Assembly: GCA_035634255.1 (NCBI GenBank)
Contig: DASQDI010000163.1
Location: forward strand, 1-63,308
Length of the DNA stretch: 63,308 nucleotides
Origin: DATLMR01 sp035634255
GTDB lineage: Bacteria > Acidobacteriota > Blastocatellia > UBA7656
Reading direction: 5' to 3'
The notes beneath the pieces were generated by a model. The model worked only from the letters and a program-made list of their open reading frames with translations. It searched no databases and was not told the DNA's origin. The position numbers and the translations under genes were made by a program. Below are positions 8,294 to 16,616 of the stretch, in pieces (the first letter of the stretch is position 1; every line of letters starts with the position of its first letter).

Positions 8294-11200
8294 ATGAGAA
8301 CCAGTAGATTCAAAGAATTTCTGGCGTCCATTCTAATGCTCAGCATCATTCTGATCGCCCCCGTTTCCGCGCAGGCGACGACGGGCGACATCACCGGAAG
8401 AGTCTTGGACGCGCAAGGCAACGTAGTTGTGAACGCGACCGTGACGATTCGGAATATGGGCACCGGCGAGACCCGCACGGCGACGACGAACGACGAAGGC
8501 GTGTACCTGATCTCGCAGCTCGCCCCCGGCATGTACGAGATCGCGGTCGAGGCCCAGGGCTTCAGCAGGACCCTGCTGAAAGACCACCAGGTCAGCGTCG
8601 GCACCAAGGAGACGCTCAACTTCGATCTGAAGCCGGGCAACGTGGCCGAGACTGTCGAGGTGGCCGGCGGTGCCCCGCTCATCGAGACGACCAAGTCCGA
8701 GATCGGGGGCGTCGTCACGCCCGTTGAGGTCCAGAACCTTCCGCTCCTCAACCGCACCTTCGCGGCCCTCTCGGCCATCATGCCCGAGGCGCGGCCCGTC
8801 GGTAACTTCGACCCGACGAAGACCCGCGTCGGCAACGTGGCCCTGAACGGCGGCGACGGCCGGCAGCTCGACGTCAACGTCGACGGCGGCGACAACAAGG
8901 ACAACGTCGTCGGCAGCCTGTTGCAGAACTTCGCCTACGAAGGCATACAGGAGTTCCAGGTCCTCCAGCACCGGTGGACCGCCGAGCACGGGCGCTCCGT
9001 CGGCGGCGTCGTCAACGTCGTGACCAAGTCGGGGTCCAACAACCTGCACGGCTCTTTCTTCTCGAACTTCCGCGACGAGAAGCTCCGCGCCAAGGACTTC
9101 TTCGAGAAGCAGAGGGACGACATCGAGGAGAGGGCGGGCAGGGACTCCATCGACAAGCCCCCGTTCAGCAGGCAGGAGATAGGCGGGTCCATCGGCGGCA
9201 AGATCATCACCGACAAGCTCTTCTACTTCGGGGCGCTGGAGCGCTTCCGCGAGCGGCAGAACAACCAGGTGCCGGCCACCCTGCTGCCGCAACTGGCCGC
9301 GATCCCCGGCATCGACCCGATAGGCGACATACCGACCCCTTACGACGACTGGCTGCTGACCACCAAGGTCGACCATCGCATCTCGGACAAGCAGAGCATG
9401 TATTACCGCTTCGCGTTCCAGGATAACTCGTCGCCGAACGATCAGATCGGGGTCCCGGCGAACGCGGACCCGACCGGCGGCAACACGAACGACAACCGCC
9501 TCTACAGCTTCATCGCCAACCACACCTACGCGATCAGCCCGTCGAAGGTGAACGTTTTCGCATTCCACTTCCAGGATTTCAAGAACGAGATACTGGGGGT
9601 CACCGACACGCCTCTGATCACCTTCCCCTCGGTGACGACGGGCAGGAACCCGAACGTGCCGCAGTCCACGCTCGAGAGGAAGTACCAGTTCCGCGACGAC
9701 TTCTCGGTGCTGGCGGGCGCGCACGCTCTGAAGTTCGGCGCGAACTACATAAACACGAAGCTGGACGGCTTCTTCTTCTTCGGCGCGCAGGGGTACGCGA
9801 TAACGTTCTTCGACGACCCCCTGACGATAAGGAACAACCTCAACGGGCTCTACCCGCAGGGGTTCGCCACGCCGGGCGCTGTGCGGCAGATCACCTTCTC
9901 CGACGGCAGGGGCGATCACACGCAGAAGATCCACCAGCTCGCCTTCTATTTTCAGGACGATTACAAGGTCTCGTCCCGTCTCACCCTGAACCTCGGGTTG
10001 CGGTGGGACGCCAACATCGGCAACCTGCCGGACCAGACCAACAACCGCACGATGCTCATACTCCAGCGCCTCAACCACCCTCTGGCGCAGGCCATCACGG
10101 ACCCGGATAAGCTGGACCGCACGACCCCGAGCTGGACCGAGTTCCAGCCGCGGCTCGGGTTCGCTTACGACCCGAAAGGCGATGGCCGCATGGTCATCCG
10201 GGGCGGCTACGGTATCTTTTACGACCAGCTCTTCCAGAACCTGACCCTCTTCTCGCTCACGCAGACGAACCCGGAAATTTTCCAGACGATCCTGAGCCTC
10301 ACGAACAACGCGGTAGGCACCGGGCAGCTGGCCAACTTCCGGTTCGGCGTCGACCCCCTCCCGCCGGTCCCGGCCGGGACGACCTTCACCGACCTGGCCG
10401 TCGGCGGCTTCGGGCGCATCAACGACCCGGACGCGAGGGAGCCATACGTGCAGAAGTTTTCGATAGGGTTCCAGAAATCGCTCGGGGAGAGCTACGTCCT
10501 TTCGAGCGACTACGTGCACACGCTCGGCCTTCACGAGTCGCGCGTGCAGGTGGTCAACCCGAGGATCCGCCACATCTGCGACCCGACCTTCCCGGGCTCG
10601 ACCCCCGGCTCCAGCGAGTGCGTCCGCGGCGCGAACAGCCGCGTGTTCGACCGCGCCTTCGTCGAGGCGGGGCTTCCGGCGAACAGGATCGAGCAGATCA
10701 ACATGATCGGCACGACCAACCGCTCGCTCTTCGACAGCTGGACCACCCAGCTCCGCGGCCGCTTCCGAAGGACGGTCTTCAACGTGAGCTACACGCTCGC
10801 CAGTTCGAGGTCATGGGGCGGACAGCCCGTCGCCTCCTACAGCGGGAACGGCATCGCGATAGACCCGAGGCTCCAGTTCAGGGAAGAGGAGTTCGGCCCG
10901 ACGCGCATCGACGAGCGGCACAGGTTCGTCCTGAGCGGCGTGTTCGACCTCCCGTGGGGGATTCAGCTCGCGCCCATCGCGCAGCTCGCCAGCTCCAGGC
11001 CCTACTCGCTCAACGCGGGCATCGACCTGGACGGCGATGGGCTCGCCACGAACGACCGCCTGTGCGAAGGCTCGGACGCCCGCGCCGTCCTCGAATCACT
11101 GCTGACCACGGGGGCACCCCCGCCCGGCTCGCGCACGCCCGGCTGCACCCAGCTTGAGGTCAACAGCCAGCGCAAGGGATTCATCGTCGACGCGGACGGC

Positions 11201-11470
11201 AACATCGAAGAGCGCAGCGGCCGCTTCTTTAACGTGGACCTGCGTGTCGGGAAGACCTTCAGCATCGGCGAGGATGTCCGGATCAAAGGTTATGCCGATT
11301 TTTATAACCTGTTCAATACCGAGAACCTGTCATTCGCCAACCGCCTGGGCATGAGCTCGGCGGCATCGGTGAGAGGATTCGCGCAGCCGGTCTCTCTGTA
11401 TGGGCCGGGGTTCGGCCCGCCCGTGGGCCGCCCGTTCACTGTTCAACTCGGCTTCCGCGTCGATTTTTAG
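8294..11470 (+). CDS. Oar-like TonB-dependent outer-membrane receptor (first of two)
   Basis: This 1058-residue protein has a signal peptide (MRTSRFKEFLASILMLSIIL, cleaved near AQA), a carboxypeptidase-regulatory-like beta-sandwich at about 30-110 (GDITGRVLDAQGNVVVNATV), a TonB plug (about 120-240, with NLPLLNRTFAAL and LDVNVDGGDNKDN) and a long beta-barrel ending in FTVQLGFRVDF, the aromatic terminal strand expected for outer-membrane insertion. It resembles Oar/SusC-like receptors that import oligosaccharides, peptides or siderophores; the substrate is not readable. AGGAGG (8282-8287) stands 6 bases before the ATG. An intrinsic terminator follows directly, so it is probably monocistronic. 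Confidence 0.93.
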   Translation: MRTSRFKEFLASILMLSIILIAPVSAQATTGDITGRVLDAQGNVVVNATVTIRNMGTGETRTATTNDEGVYLISQLAPGMYEIAVEAQGFSRTLLKDHQVSVGTKETLNFDLKPGNVAETVEVAGGAPLIETTKSEIGGVVTPVEVQNLPLLNRTFAALSAIMPEARPVGNFDPTKTRVGNVALNGGDGRQLDVNVDGGDNKDNVVGSLLQNFAYEGIQEFQVLQHRWTAEHGRSVGGVVNVVTKSGSNNLHGSFFSNFRDEKLRAKDFFEKQRDDIEERAGRDSIDKPPFSRQEIGGSIGGKIITDKLFYFGALERFRERQNNQVPATLLPQLAAIPGIDPIGDIPTPYDDWLLTTKVDHRISDKQSMYYRFAFQDNSSPNDQIGVPANADPTGGNTNDNRLYSFIANHTYAISPSKVNVFAFHFQDFKNEILGVTDTPLITFPSVTTGRNPNVPQSTLERKYQFRDDFSVLAGAHALKFGANYINTKLDGFFFFGAQGYAITFFDDPLTIRNNLNGLYPQGFATPGAVRQITFSDGRGDHTQKIHQLAFYFQDDYKVSSRLTLNLGLRWDANIGNLPDQTNNRTMLILQRLNHPLAQAITDPDKLDRTTPSWTEFQPRLGFAYDPKGDGRMVIRGGYGIFYDQLFQNLTLFSLTQTNPEIFQTILSLTNNAVGTGQLANFRFGVDPLPPVPAGTTFTDLAVGGFGRINDPDAREPYVQKFSIGFQKSLGESYVLSSDYVHTLGLHESRVQVVNPRIRHICDPTFPGSTPGSSECVRGANSRVFDRAFVEAGLPANRIEQINMIGTTNRSLFDSWTTQLRGRFRRTVFNVSYTLASSRSWGGQPVASYSGNGIAIDPRLQFREEEFGPTRIDERHRFVLSGVFDLPWGIQLAPIAQLASSRPYSLNAGIDLDGDGLATNDRLCEGSDARAVLESLLTTGAPPPGSRTPGCTQLEVNSQRKGFIVDADGNIEERSGRFFNVDLRVGKTFSIGEDVRIKGYADFYNLFNTENLSFANRLGMSSAASVRGFAQPVSLYGPGFGPPVGRPFTVQLGFRVDF

Positions 11471-11502
11471 GCGACCGAAGCCTTCAAATCAGTATGAGAC
11501 TC

Positions 11503-11539
11503 GGGGCGGCGGGAACTTACCCGTCGCCCCTTCTCTTTT
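11503..11539 (+). terminator. Intrinsic terminator of the first receptor gene
   Basis: GGGGCGGCGGG (11503-11513) pairs with CCCGTCGCCCC (11520-11530) through 11 pairs including one G-T wobble, with loop AACTTA, and is followed by TTCTCTTTT. It starts 32 bases after the receptor stop. Confidence 0.88.
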
Positions 11540-11588
11540 AACCGCCCGCCCTTGACCGGTTAAATTCGGCTAAATAAGGGACCTTTAA

Positions 11589-11669
11589 ACCGCCCGCCGG
11601 GGACGTAATTTGATTACCACCATTCAAAAATCTGGAAATGAATCCAGATTTTCATATGATCCGGGCGGT
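11589..11669. repeat. Two-tier inverted repeat between the receptor genes
   Basis: An inner perfect 10-bp dyad, AAAATCTGGA (11627-11636) and TCCAGATTTT (11643-11652) with a 6-base spacer, is framed by an outer perfect 8-bp dyad, ACCGCCCG (11589-11596) and CGGGCGGT (11662-11669). The inner dyad is AT-rich and poorly suited to termination. An operator for a dimeric regulator, or an RNA structure, are the alternatives. Confidence 0.5.
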
Positions 11670-11820
11670 GGAAAGAAGTGTGATATTTATGTCCGACTCA
11701 CTTAAATGCAGAGAGGCCACGGCTTAATGGGGGTGGGGCTTTTAACTTGATGCTGGAATATAGTTTGCTCGTACTCGTTTCACCTCACCGCTCAAGAAAA
11801 TGATAATGATGAGGAGAAAA

Positions 11821-11985
11821 ATGGCTCAGACTCATGAAACATCAGAGTCGAAGATGAAACCTGTTATTAAAGAGGATGTGAATATCCCGGCGCATATTTT
11901 AAAGTCCATACCACACTCGGGAAAGCAATCTACTGAACAGAGAAAATTATTCAATGACAGGCTGCGTGCAAGCATGGGTGATTAA
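11821..11985 (+). CDS. Small hypothetical protein, 54 residues
   Basis: The ATG at 11821 has GAGGAG (11811-11816) 4 bases upstream; a longer frame starting at 11800 lacks a good ribosome binding site. The product is hydrophilic with no signal peptide or membrane segment and contains IPAHILKSIPHSGKQSTEQ. The codons are much more AT-rich than those of its neighbours, which may mean transfer or weak codon selection. I recognise no family. It lies between the two receptor genes on the same strand and could be a leader-region small protein or an accidental frame. Confidence 0.5.
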   Translation: MAQTHETSESKMKPVIKEDVNIPAHILKSIPHSGKQSTEQRKLFNDRLRASMGD

Positions 11986-12082
11986 TTTGTTCTACAAAAC
12001 TGGCGGCAAAGCCGCTGCCCGGATCACGGGAATGCTTCGTAAATAGTGTTTGGCTGTCAAACACATGATCAGGAGGATCACG

Positions 12083-15000
12083 ATGATAAAGCAATGGAAA
12101 AAAGTGCTCGTGAGCATCGTCTCACTGGCCATAATCATGATGAGCACTGCGCCGCCTCTGCTGGCCGCGCAGGAGCCGACAGGTGCCATCGAGGGCACGA
12201 TAACCGACCCTCAGGGCTCCGTGGTGACTGGCGCAGAGGTCATAGCCCGCAACGTCGCTACCAACCAAAGCCGCAGCGCCAACACCGGCAGTGACGGCCG
12301 CTATCGCATCGGCCAGCTCACGCCTGGGGTCTATGAAGTCAGGGTCACGGGCCAGGGCTTCAAGTCTTCCGTCGCGACCGACATTCAGGTCACGGTCGGC
12401 TCTAACGTTCCTCTCGACCTCGCCCTCGAAGTCGGCGGCAGCACGGAGACCGTGACCGTCGTCGGGGGCGGCGAGGCCCAGATCGACCGCACGGACAACA
12501 CGGTGGCGGGCGTCGTCGGCACGATTCAGATCGAGAATCTGCCCCTCAACGGCCGCAACTTCCTCGACCTCGCGCAGCTTCAGCCGGGGACCGAGACGGT
12601 CGCGGGCGGCAGCTTCGACCCGACCAAGGCCAACTACACCGGCATCTCGATTGCCGGGCAGGCGGGCCGCTCCACCCAGATCACTGTTGACGGCGGCTCG
12701 GTCGTCGACAACGTCGTCGGCACGACCGTCCAGAACTTCTCTCAGGAGATCGTCCAGGAGTTCCAGGTCGGCATATCGAACTTCGACCTCTCGACCGGCG
12801 CTTCGGCGAGCGGTTCGGTGAACGTCATTTCGAGGTCCGGCTCGAACGACTTCCACGGCAACGCCTACATCTACTGGCGCGACGACAGGTTCGCGGCCTT
12901 CCCGGCCCTGAGCCGCCTCGACGCCGCGAACGGGGTCTCCCCGGACGCGCAGACCGACAAGATTCCGTTCGACCGCGAGCAGTTCGGCGGCAGCTTCAGC
13001 GGCCCGATCAAGAGGGACAAGCTCTTTTTCTTCGCCAACGCCGAATACAACAACCAGGACGCCGTGGCCCTGCACAAGCTGCCGGACTTCGTTCCGGGTT
13101 TCAGCGGCTTCACCGGGAACCCGTTCAACGAGCTGCTCTTCACCGGCAAGGTCGACTGGGTCGTGAGCAACAAGACGAACATGCTGTTCCGCTACTCGCA
13201 CAACGACAACGACCAGCAGGTGCCTTTCTCGCCCGGCTCCGGCATCGTCCCGCGCGAGTCGGCCAGCAACATCTTCACCTCGAACGACCAGGTCGTCGAT
13301 AACCGCTCCGACGGGTTCGTCGTCGGCCTGACGCACAGCTTCGGCGCGAACGTGGTCAACGACCTGCGCTACAACTTTAACGACTTCCACAACTTCGTCG
13401 GGCCGGCCACCGAAGGCGTCCCCGAGATCCGCATCTTCGACGGAGGCGCGCAGACGTGGCGCTCCGGCACCAACGCCATCACGCCGCAGGTCACCGACCA
13501 GAGCCGCAACCAGATCCGCGACGACCTGGTCTGGACCAAGGGCTCGCACACGTTCAGGTTCGGCGGCAACTGGGAGCGCACCTCGATCACCGGCCTCTTC
13601 GTGTTCGCCAACCCCGCGCGCATCCGCCTGTTCGGACCCGGCGACGGCGTGCCGAACATCCTGAGGACCGAGGCCGATTTCCTCGCCCAGCCCGTGCGCG
13701 ACTTCTCGTTCGGCATCGGCGACCCGAACCTCCCGTTCAACACGGACGACGACGCGACCATCAACCATCGCTTCCAGTTCTACGGGAACGATTCGTGGAA
13801 GGTCACGAGGAACTTCACGCTCAACTATGGCCTGGCCTACCGCTACGACAACAACCTCTGGAACCATGACCTGGACCGCCCGGCCATCATCGCCCCGCTC
13901 TTCACCAAGGGGACGGAAGCTCCGGAGGCGGACAAGAACAACATCGCCCCGCGCGTGGGCTTCGCGTGGGACGTCACGGGCAAGGGCCGCACCGTCATCC
14001 GCGGCGGCGTCGGCATGTACTACGACACGACCATCGACAACCTGCGCCTCTTCGAGCGCGCCGACCTCGGCCCTCCGGGCGCGCAGCTCTTCTTAGTCGG
14101 CGCCGACGTGACGAGCGCCCTGCTGCCCGGCGGCGACGGCCGCTTCGGCACGACCCCCGCTTCGGCGAACGGGTTCCTGACCCTGGCGCAGGCGCTCGCG
14201 CTCGTGCCTTCGGTCCGCGCAGACCTGGAGAATGCATTCTCGCAGTGCAACCTCCCGACCTCGCTTGAGTGCGGTCAGATCAGAGGCATCTCCCCTTCGG
14301 GGCCTCTCTTCTCGACCGACTTCGAGATCCCGTACTCGATCCAGTACGCCATCGGCTTCCAGAAGGAACTGCCCGGAAACATGGTCTTCCAGGCCGACTT
14401 CAACTACCGCAAGGGCGTGCACGAACTGCTGACCTACGACGCGAATTTCAACGACTCGGTTGACCGTAATGGCAACCCGACGCCGCTCGTTCCGAGCCTC
14501 GGCATCTCGATCCCGTACGCGGACTCGTCGGCCTTCTCGACCTACAAGGCTCTCCTCGTCCGCCTCGACCGTCGGTTCTCCGGCGGCTTCCAGTTGACCG
14601 GCAGCTACAGCCTCTCCAGGCTGAAGGCGTTCGGCAACGACTCGCTCGGCCTCGCCGACGCCTTCGTGACCGACCGCAACAACTTCCGCGCGGACTTCGG
14701 CCCCGCCGGCCTCGACCGCACGCACCGCCTCGTCATCAGCGGCCTCTGGACCCTCCCGTTCTTCAAGGATTCCTCGGGATTCAAGAAGCACGTTCTCGGG
14801 GACTGGACCATATCCTTCATCTCGACCGCCTTCAGCGGGCTGCCCTTCACGGCGGAGCTGCCTGACGGCGTAGATTTGACCGGGTCGGGCGCGTTCCTGT
14901 CCTACCTGCCGGGCACCGGCAACGGCAGCATCGGCCGTGACATCAATTCGGTCGGAGAGCTCAACGAGCTGATCCGCAACTACAACGCGAATCGCGCTCA

Positions 15001-15361
15001 GTTCGCGGCGCGCATCGAAGACGGGGTGCCGGTCGATCCGTTCGGGACTCCCCTGAGGGTCCTCGCGGAGCTCCCGGCCAACGCGCAGATCGGCGGCGAC
15101 TCGATAATCTCGCAGGACGTTCGCTTCACCAAGGCCTTCCGCATGGGTGAGTCTCGCAGGCTCGACTTCATCGCGGAGGTCTTCAACCTCTTCAACGTCG
15201 CGAACCTGACCGGGAACGCCGACATAGACTTCATCATCCCGGCTGCGGAAGACGCCGCGGTGCTCGGAGTCAACACCTTCAAGCCGACCACCCGCGCCAC
15301 CAGCGTCTTCGGCACGGGCGGCCCGCGCGCCTTCCAGTTCGCCCTGAAGTTCACCTTCTAA
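12083..15361 (+). CDS. Oar-like TonB-dependent outer-membrane receptor (second of two)
   Basis: The product is about 1092 residues: signal peptide (MIKQWKKVLVSIVSLAIIMM, cleaved after LLAAQ), a carboxypeptidase-regulatory-like domain (GAIEGTITDPQGSVVTGAEV), a TonB plug (NLPLNGRNFLDLAQLQPG, ITVDGGSVVDNVVG) and a barrel ending in AFQFALKFTF. It is clearly paralogous to the preceding receptor but divergent. The ATG at 12083 is chosen because AGGAGG (12071-12076) stands 6 bases before it; an upstream TTG at 12050 has no such support. A perfect hairpin terminator follows, so this gene is a separate transcription unit from the TPR gene. The ligand is unknown. Confidence 0.93.
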   Translation: MIKQWKKVLVSIVSLAIIMMSTAPPLLAAQEPTGAIEGTITDPQGSVVTGAEVIARNVATNQSRSANTGSDGRYRIGQLTPGVYEVRVTGQGFKSSVATDIQVTVGSNVPLDLALEVGGSTETVTVVGGGEAQIDRTDNTVAGVVGTIQIENLPLNGRNFLDLAQLQPGTETVAGGSFDPTKANYTGISIAGQAGRSTQITVDGGSVVDNVVGTTVQNFSQEIVQEFQVGISNFDLSTGASASGSVNVISRSGSNDFHGNAYIYWRDDRFAAFPALSRLDAANGVSPDAQTDKIPFDREQFGGSFSGPIKRDKLFFFANAEYNNQDAVALHKLPDFVPGFSGFTGNPFNELLFTGKVDWVVSNKTNMLFRYSHNDNDQQVPFSPGSGIVPRESASNIFTSNDQVVDNRSDGFVVGLTHSFGANVVNDLRYNFNDFHNFVGPATEGVPEIRIFDGGAQTWRSGTNAITPQVTDQSRNQIRDDLVWTKGSHTFRFGGNWERTSITGLFVFANPARIRLFGPGDGVPNILRTEADFLAQPVRDFSFGIGDPNLPFNTDDDATINHRFQFYGNDSWKVTRNFTLNYGLAYRYDNNLWNHDLDRPAIIAPLFTKGTEAPEADKNNIAPRVGFAWDVTGKGRTVIRGGVGMYYDTTIDNLRLFERADLGPPGAQLFLVGADVTSALLPGGDGRFGTTPASANGFLTLAQALALVPSVRADLENAFSQCNLPTSLECGQIRGISPSGPLFSTDFEIPYSIQYAIGFQKELPGNMVFQADFNYRKGVHELLTYDANFNDSVDRNGNPTPLVPSLGISIPYADSSAFSTYKALLVRLDRRFSGGFQLTGSYSLSRLKAFGNDSLGLADAFVTDRNNFRADFGPAGLDRTHRLVISGLWTLPFFKDSSGFKKHVLGDWTISFISTAFSGLPFTAELPDGVDLTGSGAFLSYLPGTGNGSIGRDINSVGELNELIRNYNANRAQFAARIEDGVPVDPFGTPLRVLAELPANAQIGGDSIISQDVRFTKAFRMGESRRLDFIAEVFNLFNVANLTGNADIDFIIPAAEDAAVLGVNTFKPTTRATSVFGTGGPRAFQFALKFTF

Positions 15362-15388
15362 GCGAGCCGGACACCGCGTTTCTTTGAC

Positions 15389-15430
15389 AGTGGTGGAGTC
15401 ATCAAAGTGACTCCACCACTTTTTCTTTCA
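15389..15430 (+). terminator. Strong intrinsic terminator of the second receptor gene
   Basis: AGTGGTGGAGTCA (15389-15401) and TGACTCCACCACT (15408-15420) form a perfect 13-bp stem with loop TCAAAG, followed by TTTTTCTTTC. Confidence 0.93.
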
Positions 15431-15499
15431 CCTTTTTTCCTTCAATATACTCGGGCGGCCCGCGGTCTTAGAGGCAGTTTTTTAAGGAGGAGACTTGCG

Positions 15500-16525
15500 A
15501 TGAAGAGACGTATTCCCGCGCTTATCGCTTTGGTGATCTTGCCGGTCTTAGTGGACGCAGCCTCCGGGCGGCCTCAGGGCAACAGGATACGCGGCAAAGT
15601 GCGCTCCGCGTCGGGCCCGAACATACCGAACGCAGTCGTCACTCTACAGACGGGGAACGGGCTGCCCATCAACCAGACCGTCACCAACAACGAAGGGGAT
15701 TTCTTCTTCAGCAGCCTGACGGATACCGGCTATGTGGTGATCGCCTCCGCCTCCGGGTACGAGAACGGGAGCGCGATGGTCGAATTCGCGAGGGGTGCCG
15801 GCCCCGAAGACCCCGGCGAGATTCGCGTGATCGAGGTTATCCTCTCGCGGCCCGGAGCCGAGCGCGTGCCTCCCGCCAAGTCGACGTTCACGCAAAACGT
15901 TCCGAAAGAAGCGCAGGCCGCGTTTGATCGCGGCCTGTCTTTTTCGAGGGAAGGGAAGGCGCAGGAGGCCATACAGGCCCTGAAGGAAGCCGTCACCCTC
16001 TTCCCGGAATACTTCAACGCCCGGCTCGCGCTCGCCACCGAACTGACCCGGCAGCAGCGCCTTGAAGAGGCCACCGCCGAGCTTGAGCACGCGCGCAAAG
16101 TGAACCCCAAGGACGGGCGGGTGTATCAGGCTTTCGGGCTGGTCCTGACGAAGCAGAAGAAGTACATACTCGCGGCGGCCATATTCGGCGAGGCGTTCCG
16201 CCTGAACCCCACGGACCCGAACATCCTGCTGATGCGCGCGGGGGCCTTGATCGACCACGCCTCCCTGATAGACCCGTCGAAATCGAAGGAGGCCGAGGCC
16301 GAACGCGCGCGCGCCTTCCAGATGGCCGAGCAGGACCTCACGAAAGCCTCCGCCCTGAGCGGCAGGAAACTCGCGCCCATCCATCTTCAAATGGCGAGGA
16401 TCTATGAAAAGCAGGGTAAGCGCGCGCAGGCCGCCGACGAGCTCGAACGCTACCTCCGCCTCAACCCCGACGAAAAGAACGCCGCGGCCATGCGGGACGC
16501 GATAAATAAGTTGAGAAAGCAGTGA
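15500..16525 (+). CDS. Exported carboxypeptidase-regulatory-like/TPR protein
   Basis: The ATG at 15500 follows AAGGAGG (15484-15490) by 9 bases; frames beginning upstream run into the terminator. The 341-residue product has a signal peptide (MKRRIPALIALVILPVLVDA), a carboxypeptidase-regulatory-like domain at about 30-115 (IRGKVRSASGPNIPNAVVTL) and several TPR repeats at about 135-335 (EAQAAFDRGLSFSREGKAQE, HLQMARIYEKQGKRAQAADE). Such proteins usually act as protein-binding scaffolds in the periplasm. Sharing the regulatory-like domain with the two receptors upstream suggests a link to the cell envelope, but the partner is unknown. Confidence 0.85.
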   Translation: MKRRIPALIALVILPVLVDAASGRPQGNRIRGKVRSASGPNIPNAVVTLQTGNGLPINQTVTNNEGDFFFSSLTDTGYVVIASASGYENGSAMVEFARGAGPEDPGEIRVIEVILSRPGAERVPPAKSTFTQNVPKEAQAAFDRGLSFSREGKAQEAIQALKEAVTLFPEYFNARLALATELTRQQRLEEATAELEHARKVNPKDGRVYQAFGLVLTKQKKYILAAAIFGEAFRLNPTDPNILLMRAGALIDHASLIDPSKSKEAEAERARAFQMAEQDLTKASALSGRKLAPIHLQMARIYEKQGKRAQAADELERYLRLNPDEKNAAAMRDAINKLRKQ

Positions 16526-16608
16526 TCAGTGGTCAGTGGCCGGGGGTCAGGGAAGATAAGAGACTCTCTTTATTGAATCCCTCTCCCACCCTGACTCCTG
16601 ACCACTGA
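16526..16608. repeat. Convergent-gene inverted-repeat element, copy B
   Basis: It lies exactly between two stop codons (16523-16525 and 16617-16619). TCAGTGGTCAG (16526-16536) is a perfect inverted match to CTGACCACTGA (16598-16608), and inside this GTCAGGG (16546-16552) pairs with CCCTGAC (16589-16595). The loop segment 16561-16592 resembles copy A at 3873-3902 base for base over most of its length. There is no strong T-tract, so a pure rho-independent terminator is not certain. Confidence 0.75.
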
Positions 16609-16616
16609 CCCCTGCC

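Larger units (their letters stand above)
11471..12082. other. 612-bp region between the two receptor genes
   Basis: It holds the terminator at 11503-11539, the nested inverted repeat at 11589-11669 and the 54-codon gene at 11821-11985. It is visibly richer in A and T than the flanking coding DNA. GATAATGAT near 11803-11811 resembles half of a Fur box, but the second half is missing. No further gene is seen. Confidence 0.6.

Noticed and set aside
8333..10573. A 746-codon minus-strand frame opposite the first receptor
   Set aside because: Low-complexity Val/Arg/Asp composition and complete overlap with a clear TonB receptor.
11803..11821. A Fur box upstream of the small gene
   Set aside because: Only GATAATGAT matches; the second half of the 19-bp palindrome is absent.
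12122..13867. A 581-codon minus-strand frame opposite the second receptor
   Set aside because: Same antisense artefact; no ribosome binding site and no domain.
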